A DNA stretch of 64,000 nt from Neoarius graeffei (taxonomy: Eukaryota > Chordata > Actinopteri > Siluriformes > Ariidae), in NCBI RefSeq assembly GCF_027579695.1, contig NC_083572.1, positions 15,004,915-15,068,914 on the forward strand, written 5' to 3'. Below the pieces are notes generated by a model. The model saw only the letters and a program-made list of their open reading frames with translations. It made no database searches and was not told the DNA's origin. Positions within the stretch are counted from its first letter, which is position 1, and each line of letters begins with the position of its first letter. Positions 1-13,193 of the stretch are shown piece after piece. The translations under genes and the position numbers were made by a program.

Positions 1-320
1 TGAAACGTGGCTGGGTCTTTCAGCATGACAATGATCCCAAACACACCGCCCGGGCAACGAAGGAGTGGCTTCATAAGAAGCATTTCAAGGTCCTGGAGTG
101 GCCTAGCCAGTCTCCAGATCTCAACCTCATAGAAAATCTTTGGAGGGAGTTGAAAGTCCATGTTGCCCAGCGACAGCCCCAAAACATCACTGCTCTAGAG
201 GAGATCTGCATGGAGAAATGGGCCAAAATACCAGCGACAGTGTGTGAAAACCTCGTGAAGACTTACAGAAAACGTTTGACCTCTGTCATTGCCAACAAAG
301 GGTATGTAACAAAGTATTGA
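1..320 (+). pseudogene. Tc1 transposase, C-terminal 105 codons (window-edge fragment)
   Basis: The frame starting at base 3 stays open to TGA at 318-320. It contains [10 protein letters not shown], with the second catalytic Asp, and [11 protein letters not shown], with the catalytic Glu, then ends NKGYVTKY, a usual Tc1 C-terminus. No stop is visible in this part, but the N-terminal two thirds lie outside the window, so coding ability cannot be judged. The canonical NPIE is NLIE here. Confidence 0.8.
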
Positions 321-536
321 GATGAACTTTTGTTATTGACCAAATACTTATTTTCCACCATAGTTTGCAAATAAATTCTTTAAAAATCAGACAATGTGAT
401 TTTCTGGATTTTTTTTTCTCATTTTGTCTCTCATAGTTGAGGTATACCTATGATGAAAATTACAGGCCTCTCTCACCTTTTTAAGTGGGAGAACTTGCAC
501 AATTGGTGACTGACTAAATACTTTTTTGCCCCACTG
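1..536 (+). mobile_element. Tc1-like transposon, right-hand part (left end off window)
   Basis: The 3' part of a Tc1/mariner element of the DD34E type. It holds the end of a transposase followed by the right terminal inverted repeat, which ends CCCCACTG beside a TA dinucleotide at 537-538, the standard Tc1 target duplication. The transposase wording is close to that of the element at 969-2565, so the two belong to one subfamily or to sister subfamilies. Confidence 0.85.
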
Positions 537-968
537 TACTTCTTTATATATGCTACCTCTGACTACAATTCTTCGTAAACAAGGTTTTCGCTTCCTCTGC
601 AAGCCTGATGTAGCTACAGGATAAGCTAATATCGCTAGAACTAATAGAAGTCCATCATACCCAAAATCCTTAGAGTAAATATCTGTCCTCAGATTGCATC
701 CAGTTATTCAGTAATAATACACAGACATGCTAATGTTTGCATAGTATGTCTGTAAATACACAGTATTACCTAAAGTAAGCAATACTAAAAGATAAATACA
801 TGAATAGGAAACATAGAATGGCTATGTAAATGTACTACCCCTGCTGCTTTACAAAATTTCTAACTTTAAAATCTGATTACTAACCTGAACATATTGTTTA
901 AAGCAAGTATAGATAAACAATAGTGTCGCTAATATTAATTTTGCTATGCAAGACATATTTTATATATA
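537..968. other. A+T-rich spacer without recognisable genes
   Basis: Unique-looking A+T-rich DNA between two Tc1 elements, within or beyond intron 1 of cacng1. I see no coding, RNA or repeat structure in it. Confidence 0.6.
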
Positions 969-2565
969 CAGTGGGGACAATAAGTATTTGATACACTATC
1001 GATTTTGCAAGTTTTCCCACTTACAAAGAATGGAGAGGTCTGTAATTATCGTAGGTACACTTCAACTGTGAGAGACAGAATCTAAAAAAATCCAGAAAAT
1101 CACACTGTATGATTTTCAAAATAATTAATTTGTATTTTATTGCATGAAATAAGTATTTGATACAATAGAAAAACAGAACTTAATATTTGGTACAGAAACC
1201 TTTGTTTACAATTACAGAGGTCAGACGTTTCCTGTAGTTCTTGACCAGGTTTGCACACACTGCAGCAGGGATTTTGGCCCACTCCTCCATACAGATCTTC
1301 TCCAGAACTTTCAGGTTTTGGGACTGTCACTGGGCAACATGGAGTTTCAGCTTCCTCCTAATTTTCTATCGGGTTCAGGTCTGGAGACTGGCTAGACCAC
1401 TCCAGGACCTTGAAATGCTTCTTACGGAGCCACTCCTTAGTTGCCCTGGCTGTGTATTTCGGGTCATTGTCATGCTGGAAGACCCAGCCACGACCCATCT
1501 TCAATGCTCTTACTGAGGGAAGGAGGTTGTTGCCCAAAATCTCGCGATACATGGCCCCATCCATCCTCCCCTCAATATGGTGCAGTCGTCCTGTCCCCTT
1601 TGCAGAAAAGCACCCCCAAAGTATGATGTTTCCACCCCCATGCTTCATGGTTGGGATGGTGTTCTTGGGGTTGTACTCATCCTTCTTCCCCCCAAATACG
1701 GCGAGTGGAGTTTATACCAAAAAGCTCTATTTTGGTCTCATCTGACCACATGACCTTCTCCCATGCCTCCTCTGGATCATCCAGATGGTCATTGGCAAAC
1801 TTCAGATGGGTCTGGACATGTGCTGGCTTGAGCAAGGGGACCTTGCGTGCGCTGCAGGATTTTAATCCGTGACAGCGTAGTATGTTACTAATGGAAATCT
1901 TTGAGACTGTGGTCCCAGTTCTCTTCAGGTCATTGATCAGGTCTTCCCGTGTAGTTCTGGGCTGATCCCTCACCTTTCTCATGATCATCGATACCCCAAG
2001 AGGCGAGATCTTGCATGGAGCCCCAGACCAAGGGAGATTGACAGTCATCTTGAGTTTCTTCCATTTTCTAATAATTCCACCAACAGTTGTTGCCTTCTCA
2101 CCAAGCTGCTTGCCTATTGTCCTGTAGCCCATCCCAGCCTTGTGCAGGTCTACAATTTTGTCCCTGGTATCCTTAGACAGCTCTTTGGTCTTGCCCATGG
2201 TGGAGAGGTTGGAGTCTGATTGATTGAATGTGTGGACAGGTGTCTTTTATACAGGTAACGAGTTCAAAAAGGTGCAATTAATACAGGTAATGAGTGGAAA
2301 ATAGGATGGCTTCTTAAAGAAAAACTAACAGGTCTGTGAGAACCAGAATTCTTGCTGGTTGGTGGGTGATCAAATACTTATTTCATGCAATAAAATGCAA
2401 ATTAATTATTTAAAAATCATACAATGTGATTTTCTGGATTCTTTTTTAGGTTCTGTCTCTCACAGTTGAAGTGTACCTACGATAAAAATTACAGATCTCT
2501 CCATTCTTTGTAAGTGGGAAAACTTGCAAAATCGGCAGTGTATCAAATACTTATTTTCCCCACTG
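969..2565 (-). mobile_element. Full-length Tc1-like element (1.6 kb)
   Basis: Terminal inverted repeats begin CAGTGGGGACAATAAG at 969 and end TTTTCCCCACTG at 2565, with TA on both sides (967-968 and 2566-2567). The repeats extend inward for more than 100 bp (ACTTACAAAGAATGGAGAGG and its complement), as in IR/DR-type fish Tc1 elements. The transposase reads on the minus strand and is broken. Confidence 0.92.
1180..2198 (-). pseudogene. Tc1 transposase with two frameshifts
   Basis: Starts [14 protein letters not shown] at 2198, with the paired helix-turn-helix DNA-binding region first, and keeps the first catalytic Asp in [12 protein letters not shown] one-base gain in a G run near 1680 (TTTGGGGGG) shifts the frame after RRIWGEEG. 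The next frame carries [14 protein letters not shown] and [10 protein letters not shown] and reaches SPDLNPIEN, where a two-base loss near 1364-1370 shifts it again before the C-terminal part, which ends FCTKY. All three catalytic residues are still encoded but not in one frame. Length compared with relatives is full. An ordinary dead fish Tc1. Confidence 0.9.
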
Positions 2566-2572
2566 TATATAC

Positions 2573-2600
2573 TGTGTGTGTGTGTGTGTGTGTGTGTATA
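2573..2600. repeat. (TG)n microsatellite
   Basis: About 12 TG units followed by TATA, directly beside the left end of the Tc1 element at 2603. The matching TG/TA tract lies on the other side of that element at 4213. Confidence 0.9.
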
Positions 2601-2602
2601 CA

Positions 2603-4320
<1,718 letters not shown>

Positions 4321-4393
4321 GTAAACATAAGAGCAACCTATATACAAAACATGAAAACATGAATAATTCATCTTTTGCTCCAACAAGACTTAC

Positions 4394-4628
4394 ATCCTGG
4401 CAGACTGAGCGGTCCACATCCTTTCCCCAAAGTTTCTGGATCCTCGATGTAAATGTGCTTCTTGCAGAGCCTCCACAAGCCGAAATGGGCTGCCTCACAA
4501 GTACTGTTTACACTGTCCACTTTGTGGCTTAACACAGCCCAATGATCCGTCACCACGGCTGTGAACATACACACTATGCCTATCAGGATGACCACAAATG
4601 TGATCTTCACTTTTGTACTCTTTTGCAT
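4394..4628 (-). CDS. cacng1: Voltage-dependent calcium channel gamma-1 subunit, exon 1
   Basis: Exon 1 encodes 78 codons plus one base. It starts at ATG 4628 (GGCACCATGC context) and ends at 4394 before the donor GTAAGT (4393-4388). The protein has a first membrane segment (about residues 8-26) and the start of the extracellular loop with VVTDHWAVLS, an N-glycosylation site (NST) and the claudin-family GLW motif in CEAAHFGLWRLC. These strings match vertebrate gamma-1 (muscle dihydropyridine-receptor subunit) much better than gamma-2/3/4/8 or gamma-6. The phase-1 exon end also fits the known CACNG1 layout as I recall it. Exons 2-4 should lie left of base 1. It is downstream of cacng4 on the same strand, the order of the vertebrate CACNG5-4-1 cluster. 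Which fish ohnologue (a or b) it is cannot be told. Confidence 0.9.
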
Positions 4629-5471
4629 GGTGCCTCACAGGTTTCCTGTTCTTCCGTGCTCTGCTTCTCGCGAAGTAAACACAACTGGCCCACGTTAAGT
4701 TGGCCTAGCGTATGTTCTTGGGATGAGTAGGGTGTATATGGTCAGCTTGGTCCTGGTGGAGGTCTTTACTTGGATAATCTCACTGTAGCAGTGTGCATGA
4801 GGACTGAGAATGAGAGCCAAATGGCAGTGGCATAGATTTACACAGGGAGTGGGCCTGTGAAGCAGCCTGCAGCTGTTGAGGTACATCAGAAAAGTTGATG
4901 ACCATATGGGCTGTCTCATATGTGTGAGCCTTAGGGAGGGGACAGGGAGTGAGCCGAACTTCTATAAATGTGTGGTGAATCAAGGAGCCAGCCTCTGTTG
5001 GCCTCTCAGATTTCATAAGTGTGGGCAGGGGTGTGACTGCTCAAATCCAAGATAAGCTCAACACGAAGAAATACATAAATAAAAGTGGAAAATCCACCAT
5101 ACTACTACTACTACTACTATTTACACATTTTTTCCTCACTTCTGTGTGTGGATAGGTTGAGCTGATAGGGTTAAGGGCCTTTCCCAAGGGCCCAACAGTT
5201 GCAGCTTGGCAGTGTTGGGGCTTAAACTCCTGACCCACTCATCAGCACCCAGTAAAATTTCAGTAAGATTTTTCTGAGCTTTAACATTTATGGATAATCT
5301 TATCAGTTAATTATCATATTTAAGAGAAGTATGATATTTATTTCCTGATATTTTTGGGAAACTTGGCAATGGGCTGTGTGGTTAGTTCATCATTCGAAAA
5401 ATTGGAGATGCCTTTCACATAATACAAAGAACATAAACATTCTCTTAAAATTCCCATGGATGTGCTGTCTA
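4629..5471. other. cacng1 upstream region
   Basis: This 843-bp stretch separates cacng1 exon 1 from an upstream Tc1 copy and should hold the 5' UTR and proximal promoter of cacng1 on the minus strand. I see no convincing TATA box or CpG island. A short (TAC)n at about 5101-5120 and a worn teleost repeat fragment at about 5145-5235 (GGGTTAAGGGCCTTTCCCAA and following) are present. Confidence 0.5.
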
Positions 5472-7080
5472 CAGTGGTGCTTGAAATTTTGTGAACCTTT
5501 TAGAATTTTCTATATTTCTCCATAAATATGACCGAAAACATCATCAGATTTTCACACAAGTACTAAAACTAGATAAAGAGAACCCAGTTACACAAATGAG
5601 ACAAAAATATTATACTTGGTCATTTATTTGTTGAGGAAACTGATCCAATATTACATATCTGTGAGTGGCAAAAGTATGTGAACCTCTAGGATTAGCAGTT
5701 AATTTGAAGGTAAAATTAGAGTCAGGTGTTTCCAATCAATGGAATGACAATCAGGTGTGAGTGGACACCCTGTTTTATTTAAAGAATAGGGATCTATCAA
5801 AGTCTGATCTTCACAACACATGTTTGTGGAAGTGTATCATGACATGAACAAGGAGATTTCTGAGGATCTTAGAAAAAGCATTGTTGATGCTCATCAGGCT
5901 GGAAAAGGTTACAAAACCATCTCTAAAGAGTTTGGACTCCACCAATCCACAGTCAGACAGATTGTGTACAAATGGAGGAAAATCAAGACCATTGTTACCC
6001 TCCCCAGGAGTGGTCGATCAACAAACATCACTCCAAGAGCAAGGCATGTAATAGTCGGCGAGGTCACAAAGGACCCCAGGGTAACTTCTAAGCAACTGAA
6101 GGCCTCTCTCACATTGGCTAATGTTAATGTTCATGAGTCCACCATCAGGAGAACACTGAACAACAATGGTGTGCATGGCAGGGTTGCAAGGAGAAAACCA
6201 CTGCTCTCCAAAAAGAACATTGCTGCTCATCTGCAGTTTGCTAAAGATCATGTGGACAAACCAGAAGACTATTGGAAAACTGTTTTGCAGACAGATGAGA
6301 CCAAAATAAAGCTTTTTGGTTTAAATGAGAAGCGTTATGTTTGGAGAAAGGAAAACACTGCATTCCAGCATAAGACCCTTATCCGATCTGTGAAACATGG
6401 TGGTGGTAGTATCAAGGTTTGGGCTTGTTTTGCTGCATCTGGGCCAGGACGGCTTGCCATCATTGATGGAACAATGAATTCTGAATTACACCAGCAAATA
6501 CTCACGGAAAATGTCAGGACATCTGTCCATGAACTGAATCTCAAGAGAAGGTGGGTCATGCAGCAAGACAACGACCCTAAGCACACAAGTTGTTCTACCA
6601 AAGAATGGTTAAAGAAGAATAAAGTTATGTTTTGGAATGGCCAAGTCAATGTCCTGACCTTAATCCAATCAAAATGCTGTGGAAGGACCTGAAGCGAGTA
6701 GTTCATGTGAGGAAACCCACCAACATCCCAGAGTTGAAGCTGTTCTGTATGGAGGAATGGGCTAAAATTCCTCCAAGCCCATGTGAAGGACTGATCAACA
6801 GTTACCGGAAACGTTTAATTGCAGTTATTGCTGCACAAGGGGGTCACACCAGATACTGAAAGCAAAAGGTTCACATACTTTTGCCACTCACAGATATGTA
6901 ATATTGGATAATTTTCCTCAATAAATAAATGACCAAGTATAATATTTTTGTCTCATTTGTTTAACTGGGTTCTCTTTATCTACTTTTAGGACTTGTGTGA
7001 AAATCTGATGTTGTTTTAGGTCACATTTATGCAGAAATATAGAAAATTCTAAAGGGTTCACAAACTTTCAAGCACCACTG
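5472..7080 (+). mobile_element. Tc1-like element upstream of cacng1
   Basis: Ends CAGTGGTGCTTGAAAT (5472) and CAAGCACCACTG (7080), both beside TA (5470-5471 and 7081-7082). Long inverted repeats of about 200 bp. Near-identical to the element at 2603-4212 but opposite in orientation, so the pair forms a large inverted repeat around cacng1 exon 1. Confidence 0.93.
5839..6859 (+). pseudogene. Tc1 transposase with shared frameshift
   Basis: The open part runs from ATG 5844 ([12 protein letters not shown]), because a one-base loss near codon 4 moves the start past the ancestral codon-3 stop. It continues through the paired-like DNA-binding region and the catalytic core: LQTDETKIKLFG (first Asp) and [10 protein letters not shown] (second Asp). 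The one-base loss in AAAGTTATGTTTTGG at about 6626 shifts the frame. The last part ([14 protein letters not shown], ending GGHTRY at 6859) reads in another frame and has Lys where the catalytic Glu should be. Inactive; same source copy as the element at 2603. Confidence 0.9.
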
Positions 7081-7082
7081 TA

Positions 7083-7844
7083 TGTTGTCTAGTAAATAGT
7101 ACAAATTGGCCTTGAAACATCTCTAGACCTTTACCCTCATTAAAAACGCAATGATCTATGAATAAACATGAATATGCATGAACTGGAAAGGTCCTTACAC
7201 TGTATCTTGGAGAACATGTTTGGACTGATTGACCAAATTTGCAATCAGTGGAAAATTGGTATAAATTAGACTAGACTCAAACCCATCAATCCTGAATTCT
7301 CTCATGTGTTGAAACAAAACTAAACTCAGGTGGAGCCTTACTATGTTCTGGACTACCAGGGTAGTTTCCTTTGAAACTAGGAGTGTTTCGTTCCCACAGA
7401 AGGCAAAGGCCTACGGTGATGCAAGAACAGCAGGTTGAGTAGATGATAGTGATGGTAAATGGAGGTAGGACAGGAGGTCAGAGGTATGGTCAGACCTTTT
7501 ATTTAACACACATACAGCAAAACAGGCATGTTCAGATAGTAAGAACAGAACAACCATAAAACCAGGATGACAGGGAAACTAGTCTCACCTAGGAGAGAGA
7601 GAACGTGGACAGTGCCAAAGAAATGAACTTCACAAAAAGTGACTACATTAGGTTGTAGCTAAAGTAGCAAACCTGACTGCCAAAACAAAGACTAGCTAAC
7701 TACATGAGGCTAAACTAACAAGAAATACAAGAGGTGGCACCCACACTCTAACCTAGTGTGTCTAGACATTTAAAAACACCTACATGATGGAATGTAGGTG
7801 CATTCACAATCTTACCAGTTCTCAAACCAAGGGGGCAAGTTTAA
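7083..7844. other. Spacer without recognisable genes
   Basis: No coding or repeat signal is recognised in this stretch between a Tc1 copy and a minisatellite. Confidence 0.5.
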
Positions 7845-8195
7845 GAGTGGAAGAAAAGAAAGAAGGAAGGTTAACAATGAGCCAAAAGTGGTTGGAAGGA
7901 AGGGAAAGAAGGAAGGTTAAGAATGAGTAAAAATGGTTCGTTGGGAGGGAGGAAGGAATGAAGGAAGGTTAACAAATGAGCCAAAAGTGGTTGGGAGGGT
8001 GGGAGTAAGGAAGGAAGGGAAGAGAAGGTTAACAATGAGCCAAAAGTGGATGGGAGAGAAGAAAGAAGGAAGGAAGGTTACCAATGAGCCAAAAGTGGTT
8101 GGTTGGGAGGGAGGGAGGAAGGTTGGTTGGTTAACAATAAGCCAAAAGGGGTTGGTTGGTTGGTTGGTAGGAAGGAAGGAAAACAATGAGCCGAA
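7845..8195. repeat. Degenerate minisatellite, period about 50-60 bp
   Basis: Six to seven diverged units, each made of a GGAAGG-rich stretch followed by AAGGTTAACAATGAGCCAAA and AGTGGTTGG. Unit length varies because the GGAA/GGTT part expands. The long frames through it on both strands are repeat artefacts, not genes. Confidence 0.85.
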
Positions 8196-8478
8196 AGGGC
8201 TTCAATGTGCTGCTTTTAAACAGATAGCGCCACCTCTTTGGTCAGGTTCTTGCCTTCCCATTGGAACAGTCCTCTCAACAGTTAATGATGATTGCCAGCA
8301 GGATCCACCTATAGGACAGGCAGAGACAGAAGAGCAAACAAACGGGGAAAAACCCACAAATGCCAGCACACAGACATGTAACAGGAGGCTTATTATGTGT
8401 TCATTTCCTTCCCTAATACCAGTAGTAATGTTGTCACTTTGTGACCCTGACTCCACATGGACAGCTTATAAAAGATCC

Positions 8479-8839
8479 ATCCATTATCTGTAACCACTTA
8501 TCCTGTGCAGGGTCACAGGCAAGCTGGAGCCTATCCCAGCTGACTATGGGTAAGAGGCGAGGTACACCCTGGACAAGTCGCCAGGTCATCGCAGGGTTGA
8601 CACATAGAGACACAACCATTCACACTCACATTCACACCTACGGTCAATTTAGAGCCACCAATTAGCCTAACCTGCATGTCTTTGGACTGTGGGAAACCGG
8701 AGCACCTGGAGGAAACCCATGCAGACACTGGGAGAACATGTGAACCCCACACGGAAAGGCCCCCATCGGCCACTGGGCTCGAACCCAGAACCTTCCTGCT
8801 CTGAGGCAACAGTGCTAACCACTACACTACCATGCTGCC
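8479..8839 (-). mobile_element. DANA/Mermaid-type tRNA-derived SINE
   Basis: Near full length. In minus orientation it has the tRNA-like head (GTAGTGGTTAGCACTGTTGC and a GGTTCGAGCC B box), the shared CATGTCTTTGGACTGTGGG body and a (GGAT)-type tail. Target duplications AGCTTATAAAAGATCC lie at 8463-8478 and 8841-8856, which proves a retrotransposition event. The ORFs through it are spurious. Confidence 0.93.
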
Positions 8840-8856
8840 CAGCTTATAAAAGATCC

Positions 8857-9656
8857 CCATTTTATACGATTTTATATATCACATTTGATCTCTTTTTCAT
8901 TCTTGTTTGTTGAAGAATTCAGGAAGTTGATTCATAAATGCTAAAATATAATATTCTACTCATTTGTTCCTTGCTGTATGCCTAATTTTGTTAATATTTA
9001 AACTGTTGGCTGAAATTAATCTAAAGTTTTTTTTGCCATGCTTGACTGTGGTACAGACATGTGGCTGAATGTTTACACTGAGCTGTAACTGCACATGCAG
9101 TGTGACAAGCATAACTAATTTCACACATTTATAATTTCATAACGTTTTGGGAATTGATGACCTTTCCCAAACTCTTGTATCTCTGGGAAGGATTAGAGCA
9201 CTGACTGTTCTGCCACGCCCTGATGAAGTTCAATGACAGACATGCTCAAATTGTTCTCTTCACTTACAAGCACTTACAGAGCCAACTGCTGAGCTTGGAG
9301 ACTGTTCAGTAGTACAAGGCTTGACTTGGGTGCTATATAAGCCTTCTGGACAGAAGACAGAGCTACTTCAATTATAGATTTAGTCATGAAATTCCAAGTT
9401 ACCCCATATTGCCTGTACAGTCCAGCTGAAATGTTAGTACTTATGACTCTAGTAGTGAAAACTGGGAATGTTGCACCACAAACTGTTTCGAGGAATATGA
9501 GTCTCATCATCAATAAATTACTTATTGTGGGTGCTGTCTGGGGAGTCAGAATATACTGAAACAAAAAACAAACAAACAAACAAACAAACCCAAACTTGTG
9601 ATTGCAAACCAGTTTGTTGGTCCAGACTCAAAGGAAGCAAAACAGAAGTTTACATA
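8857..9656. other. A+T-rich spacer
   Basis: No gene is recognised here; a short (AAAC)n tract lies near 9563-9590. Confidence 0.5.
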
Positions 9657-9658
9657 TA

Positions 9659-9893
9659 CTATATGGCCAAAAAAATTTGTCACTATAACCTTGGCAAACC
9701 ATGTCTAAATTGACTGTTTTTTTTTTTTGTTCACGGGGCATTATTGTCATGTTGGAACATGTTTGGGCTCTTATTGCCAATGAAGGGATGTTATAAAGCT
9801 ACAGCATGCAATTTCCAACTTTGTGGCAACAGTTTGAGGAAGGCTCACATATGGGTATGATGGCCAGGTGTCCACAAACCTTTGGCCATATAG
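9659..9893. mobile_element. Mariner-like MITE (TATATGGCC family)
   Basis: Short element with inverted ends CTATATGGCCAAA and TTTGGCCATATAG, preceded by TA. The inside has CCATATGTGAGCC-like sequence and no ORF. The ends fit small non-autonomous Tc1/mariner elements of fish. Confidence 0.75.
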
Positions 9894-10508
9894 TGGATGT
9901 AGTTGTGGTTCTACCACTAAGTGGAGGGCTGCCAGGTCAGCTGGGCCACTATGCTTGGCAAGAAGTAATGTGATATAGCAGGGACCGTTTCTTGGTTATC
10001 CACACAGGGTTCCAGTCATGAGGTGATGAGTTTGCTACTGAGACAGCAAAGAAACACGCTTGCAAGCTTATTTCCAAAGGAAACCACCCTGGTGGTCATT
10101 CACTTAGTTATAGAGCCATGGCTTTAAACCTTGCATTACTTTTCATAGGTTGGTAGTTTTTTGGTTGGGTTTCAGTAAAGAACTAAACTGATTAATGTAT
10201 AAAATGGCATGCTGCGTATAACACCAAAGTCTTCAACATGCTGGGTTTTTAAACAGCCTACCAGCAATTCTGAAGTCAGAATCTGATACGGATAAAGGGC
10301 AACATGAATGAAAACGTGGCCAGAAAGTTTACAGTATATGAAATGTCATAAGGTGTTTGAAAGGAGTGTGCTGGCTGCTCAGACCTAACACTAGTTTATG
10401 AGAGTATCAGCGATCTCATCGCAAAGTCATTTACACTCTTCTACTTCTAAGCTCTGTGCCATGGAAAGCAGTGCCTTTACAAGAATTCATATGTACATTT
10501 CAGCAACA

Positions 10509-10885
10509 GGGTGGCACGGTGGTGTAGTGGTTAGCGCTGTCACCTCACAGCAAGAAGGTCCTGGGTTCGAGCCCCGGGGCCGGCGAGGGCCTTTCTGTAT
10601 GGAGTTTGCATGTTCTCCCCGTGTCCGCGTGGGTTTCCTCCGGGTGCTCCGGTTTCCCCCACAGTCCAAAGACATGCAGGTTAGGTTAACTGGTGACTCT
10701 AAATTGACCGTAGGTGTGAATGTGAGTGTGAATGGTTGTCTGTGTCTATGTGTCGGCCCTGTGATGACCTGGCGACTTGTCCAGGGTGTACCCCGCCTTT
10801 CGCCTGTAGTCAGCTGGAATAGGCTCCAGCTTGCCTGCGACCCTGTAGAAGGATAAAGCGGCTAGAGATAATGATATGAGATGAG
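10509..10885 (+). mobile_element. Full-length DANA/Mermaid-type SINE
   Basis: The tRNA-like head has A-box-like GGTGTAGTGGTTAGCGC and B box GGTTCGAGCCC, followed by the conserved body and a tail of (ATGAG)n. Target duplications ATTTCAGCAACA lie at 10497-10508 and 10886-10897. Confidence 0.95.
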
Positions 10886-10935
10886 ATTTCAGCAACATCA
10901 CCCAATGTAATTATTTGTATTATTCAGAAGCCTCA

Positions 10936-11201
10936 TTGTTTGCATGTTCTCCCCGTGTTTGCGTGGGTTTCCTTCAGGTGCTCCAGAGTCCCCCACCATC
11001 CAAAGACATGCAGATTAGGTAAAAATACCCAGCCGTTGAGGTTGCACAAGCCAGTGCATAGTTAGCGCCAGTCCCAAGCCTGGATAGACTGGGGAGGGTT
11101 GTGTCAGGAAGGGCATCCGATGTAAAACCTATGTCAAATCAAATATGCAGAACAGATTTGCTGTGGCGACCCCTAACGGGAGCAGTCAAAAGAAGAAGAT
11201 T
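10936..11201 (+). mobile_element. SINE fragment with a DANA-like 3' end
   Basis: Shares the GCATGTTCTCCCCGTG body, but its 3' part differs from the other copies: GGAAGGGCATCCGATG and CTGTGGCGACCCCTAACGGG, the tail wording of the zebrafish DANA family. It therefore represents a different subfamily from the (GATGA)n-tailed SINEs. Confidence 0.8.
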
Positions 11202-12616
11202 CAGAAGCTTCATTATAGTTGCTGTATCCATAGTTTTAGTTACTAGGGAAATTTTAGCCAGTGGGATTTACAAGTGACACCAGTTCAGACAATTGACAGA
11301 TGAGAGTCTTGTTCAAGTGCTCAGCAGCGGCAGTGCTAAAAATTGAACTGACAATTCCCTTCTTGCATTCCCTTCTTTAGTTTTGTACTGGAAGTAAGGA
11401 TAGCTCATATCTACCAGTTTAGTACTGTACTGTACTTAGATCATCAATCACACACTCACCTAAAACCATGTTTCATTATGAAATCATCTCAAACAGATTT
11501 TACACAAGCATCAGACTCAGATAAACGGTTTGGAAGCAGTACTGTATGAAGTGAAACAGATCATAATACAGCTCCTGTTTGTACATTTATTACTTTAATA
11601 CAGAGTTATTCTGCTGGGAACCTGGTGATGAAGTGATGGTCAGCGATTTCAGGTACAACATTAATATCTTTGTTTTTATTTACGTTGACTACAGTCAGGA
11701 AAAGCAGACACAATTACACCATAATGCACAGATTCAATCTTCCACAGAAAATATTATGCACTGTAAATGTGTTATCGATTAACAGAAACCATTGTGCTAA
11801 ATCACACAGTCTGTTGTTGTTATACAGTTGTTAAAAGGTCGTTTAGTAGTTCTTGGGAGCGCTAACTAACTAGAAGGTTGGTGTATTTGCTGGGTCTCTA
11901 GAGAAATGTAGGCTACTTCAGAATCATCGAAGAATTGACTTAGTGTTTATTAACTGTTGCCATGACAATAACTGTTGGGAATAGAAAGATATTTCCTCTG
12001 GTAATGGCATTATGATATGAGACAATTTCACAGCATCCACTGAGAAACAACAACTGTCCATGTTTGATTGATCACAGCAATAACATTATAACAAATCGAC
12101 TTCTTGGCAGTCATAACATCACGTTGGTGTCCTCAGTCTGGAAAGCTATCCTCTGTCAGTTTCGGCTGCTGCCAAACATTCTTTCTTTCTTTCTTTCTTT
12201 CTTTCTTTAATTACCCAGGTTTCATTGTTCCTAGAGATCTGGGCAGACATCTTTGAGAGTTTGGGAATACTGCAGTAGACTCAGCGTCATGTTTTCAGCA
12301 CTGTAGTACATTAATTCGCCACCCTGTGGATGCTCTAATGCATTCTGTGGTGCTGCTGAATGGACTCTGTGTTATAAGGCAATCAGGCTTGCTTCATTAG
12401 TCAAATGCTCCTTTCTAGCATGGAGTGTCAAGATATATAAGCCGCCAACGACACGGCAGGAGCAAATTAACCACGTGTTAGACCATATGTCCCAACACTT
12501 GTACAGGATAAACAACTTCTTCTTGTTTTTAAGTTCAAAATGGCAGTTCAGAGACAACAACGCATAGATTCAACAGTGCTTTGAGAGTGGTCCAAGGAAA
12601 AGGGTTACAGGTTATA
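11202..12616. other. Spacer; (TTTC)n at about 12180-12208
   Basis: A 1.4-kb stretch with no recognisable gene or transposon, apart from a TTTC microsatellite of about seven units. Confidence 0.5.
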
Positions 12617-12760
12617 CAGTTAGGTCCATAAATATTTGGACAGAGACAACATTTTTCTAATTTTGGTTCTGTACATTACCACAATGAATTTTGAACAAAA
12701 CAATTCAGATGCAGTTGAAGTTCAGACTTTCAGCTTTAATTCAGTGGGTTGAACAAAAAT

Positions 12761-13139
12761 CTCATCTCATCTCATCTCATTATCTCAAGCCGCTTTATCC
12801 TTCTACAGGGTCGCAGGCAAGCTGGAGCCTATCCCAGCTGACTACGGGCGAAAGGCGGGGTACACCCTGGACAAGTCGCCAGGTCATCACAGGGCTGACA
12901 CATAGACACAGACAACCATTCACACTCACATTCACACCTACGGTCAATTTAGAGTCACCAGTTAACCTAACCTGCATGTCTTTGGACTGTGGGGGAAACC
13001 GGAGCACCCGGAGGAAACCCACGCGGACACGGGGAGAACATGCAAACTCCGCACAGAAAGGCCCTCGCCGGCCACGGGGCTCGAACCCGGACCTTCTTGC
13101 TGTGAGGCGACAGCGCTAACCACTACACCACCGTGCCGC
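12761..13139 (-). mobile_element. SINE inserted in a Tc1 element
   Basis: Full-length minus-oriented copy with a (GATGA)n tail at 12761-12780, a body, and a tRNA-like head ending GGTGGTGTAGTGGTTAGC at about 13117-13134. It lies within the Tc1 terminal region, so it is younger than the Tc1 copy. I could not define its target duplication. Confidence 0.92.
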
Positions 13140-13193
13140 TGGGGCTCAAAAGTAATTGGACAAATTAAATAATTGTAAATAAAATGTTCATTT

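Noticed and set aside
7917..8493. Frames of 89 and 186 aa on opposite strands
   Set aside because: They run through the minisatellite and into a SINE; repetitive composition and no protein-like features.
10552..10575. Possible tRNA gene at the SINE head
   Set aside because: A and B boxes are present, but no complete cloverleaf with an acceptor stem follows; it continues directly into the SINE body.
12795..13022. Recurrent 75-90-aa frame ([18 protein letters not shown]...) present at many places
   Set aside because: It is the SINE body read in one frame; it recurs only because the SINE does.
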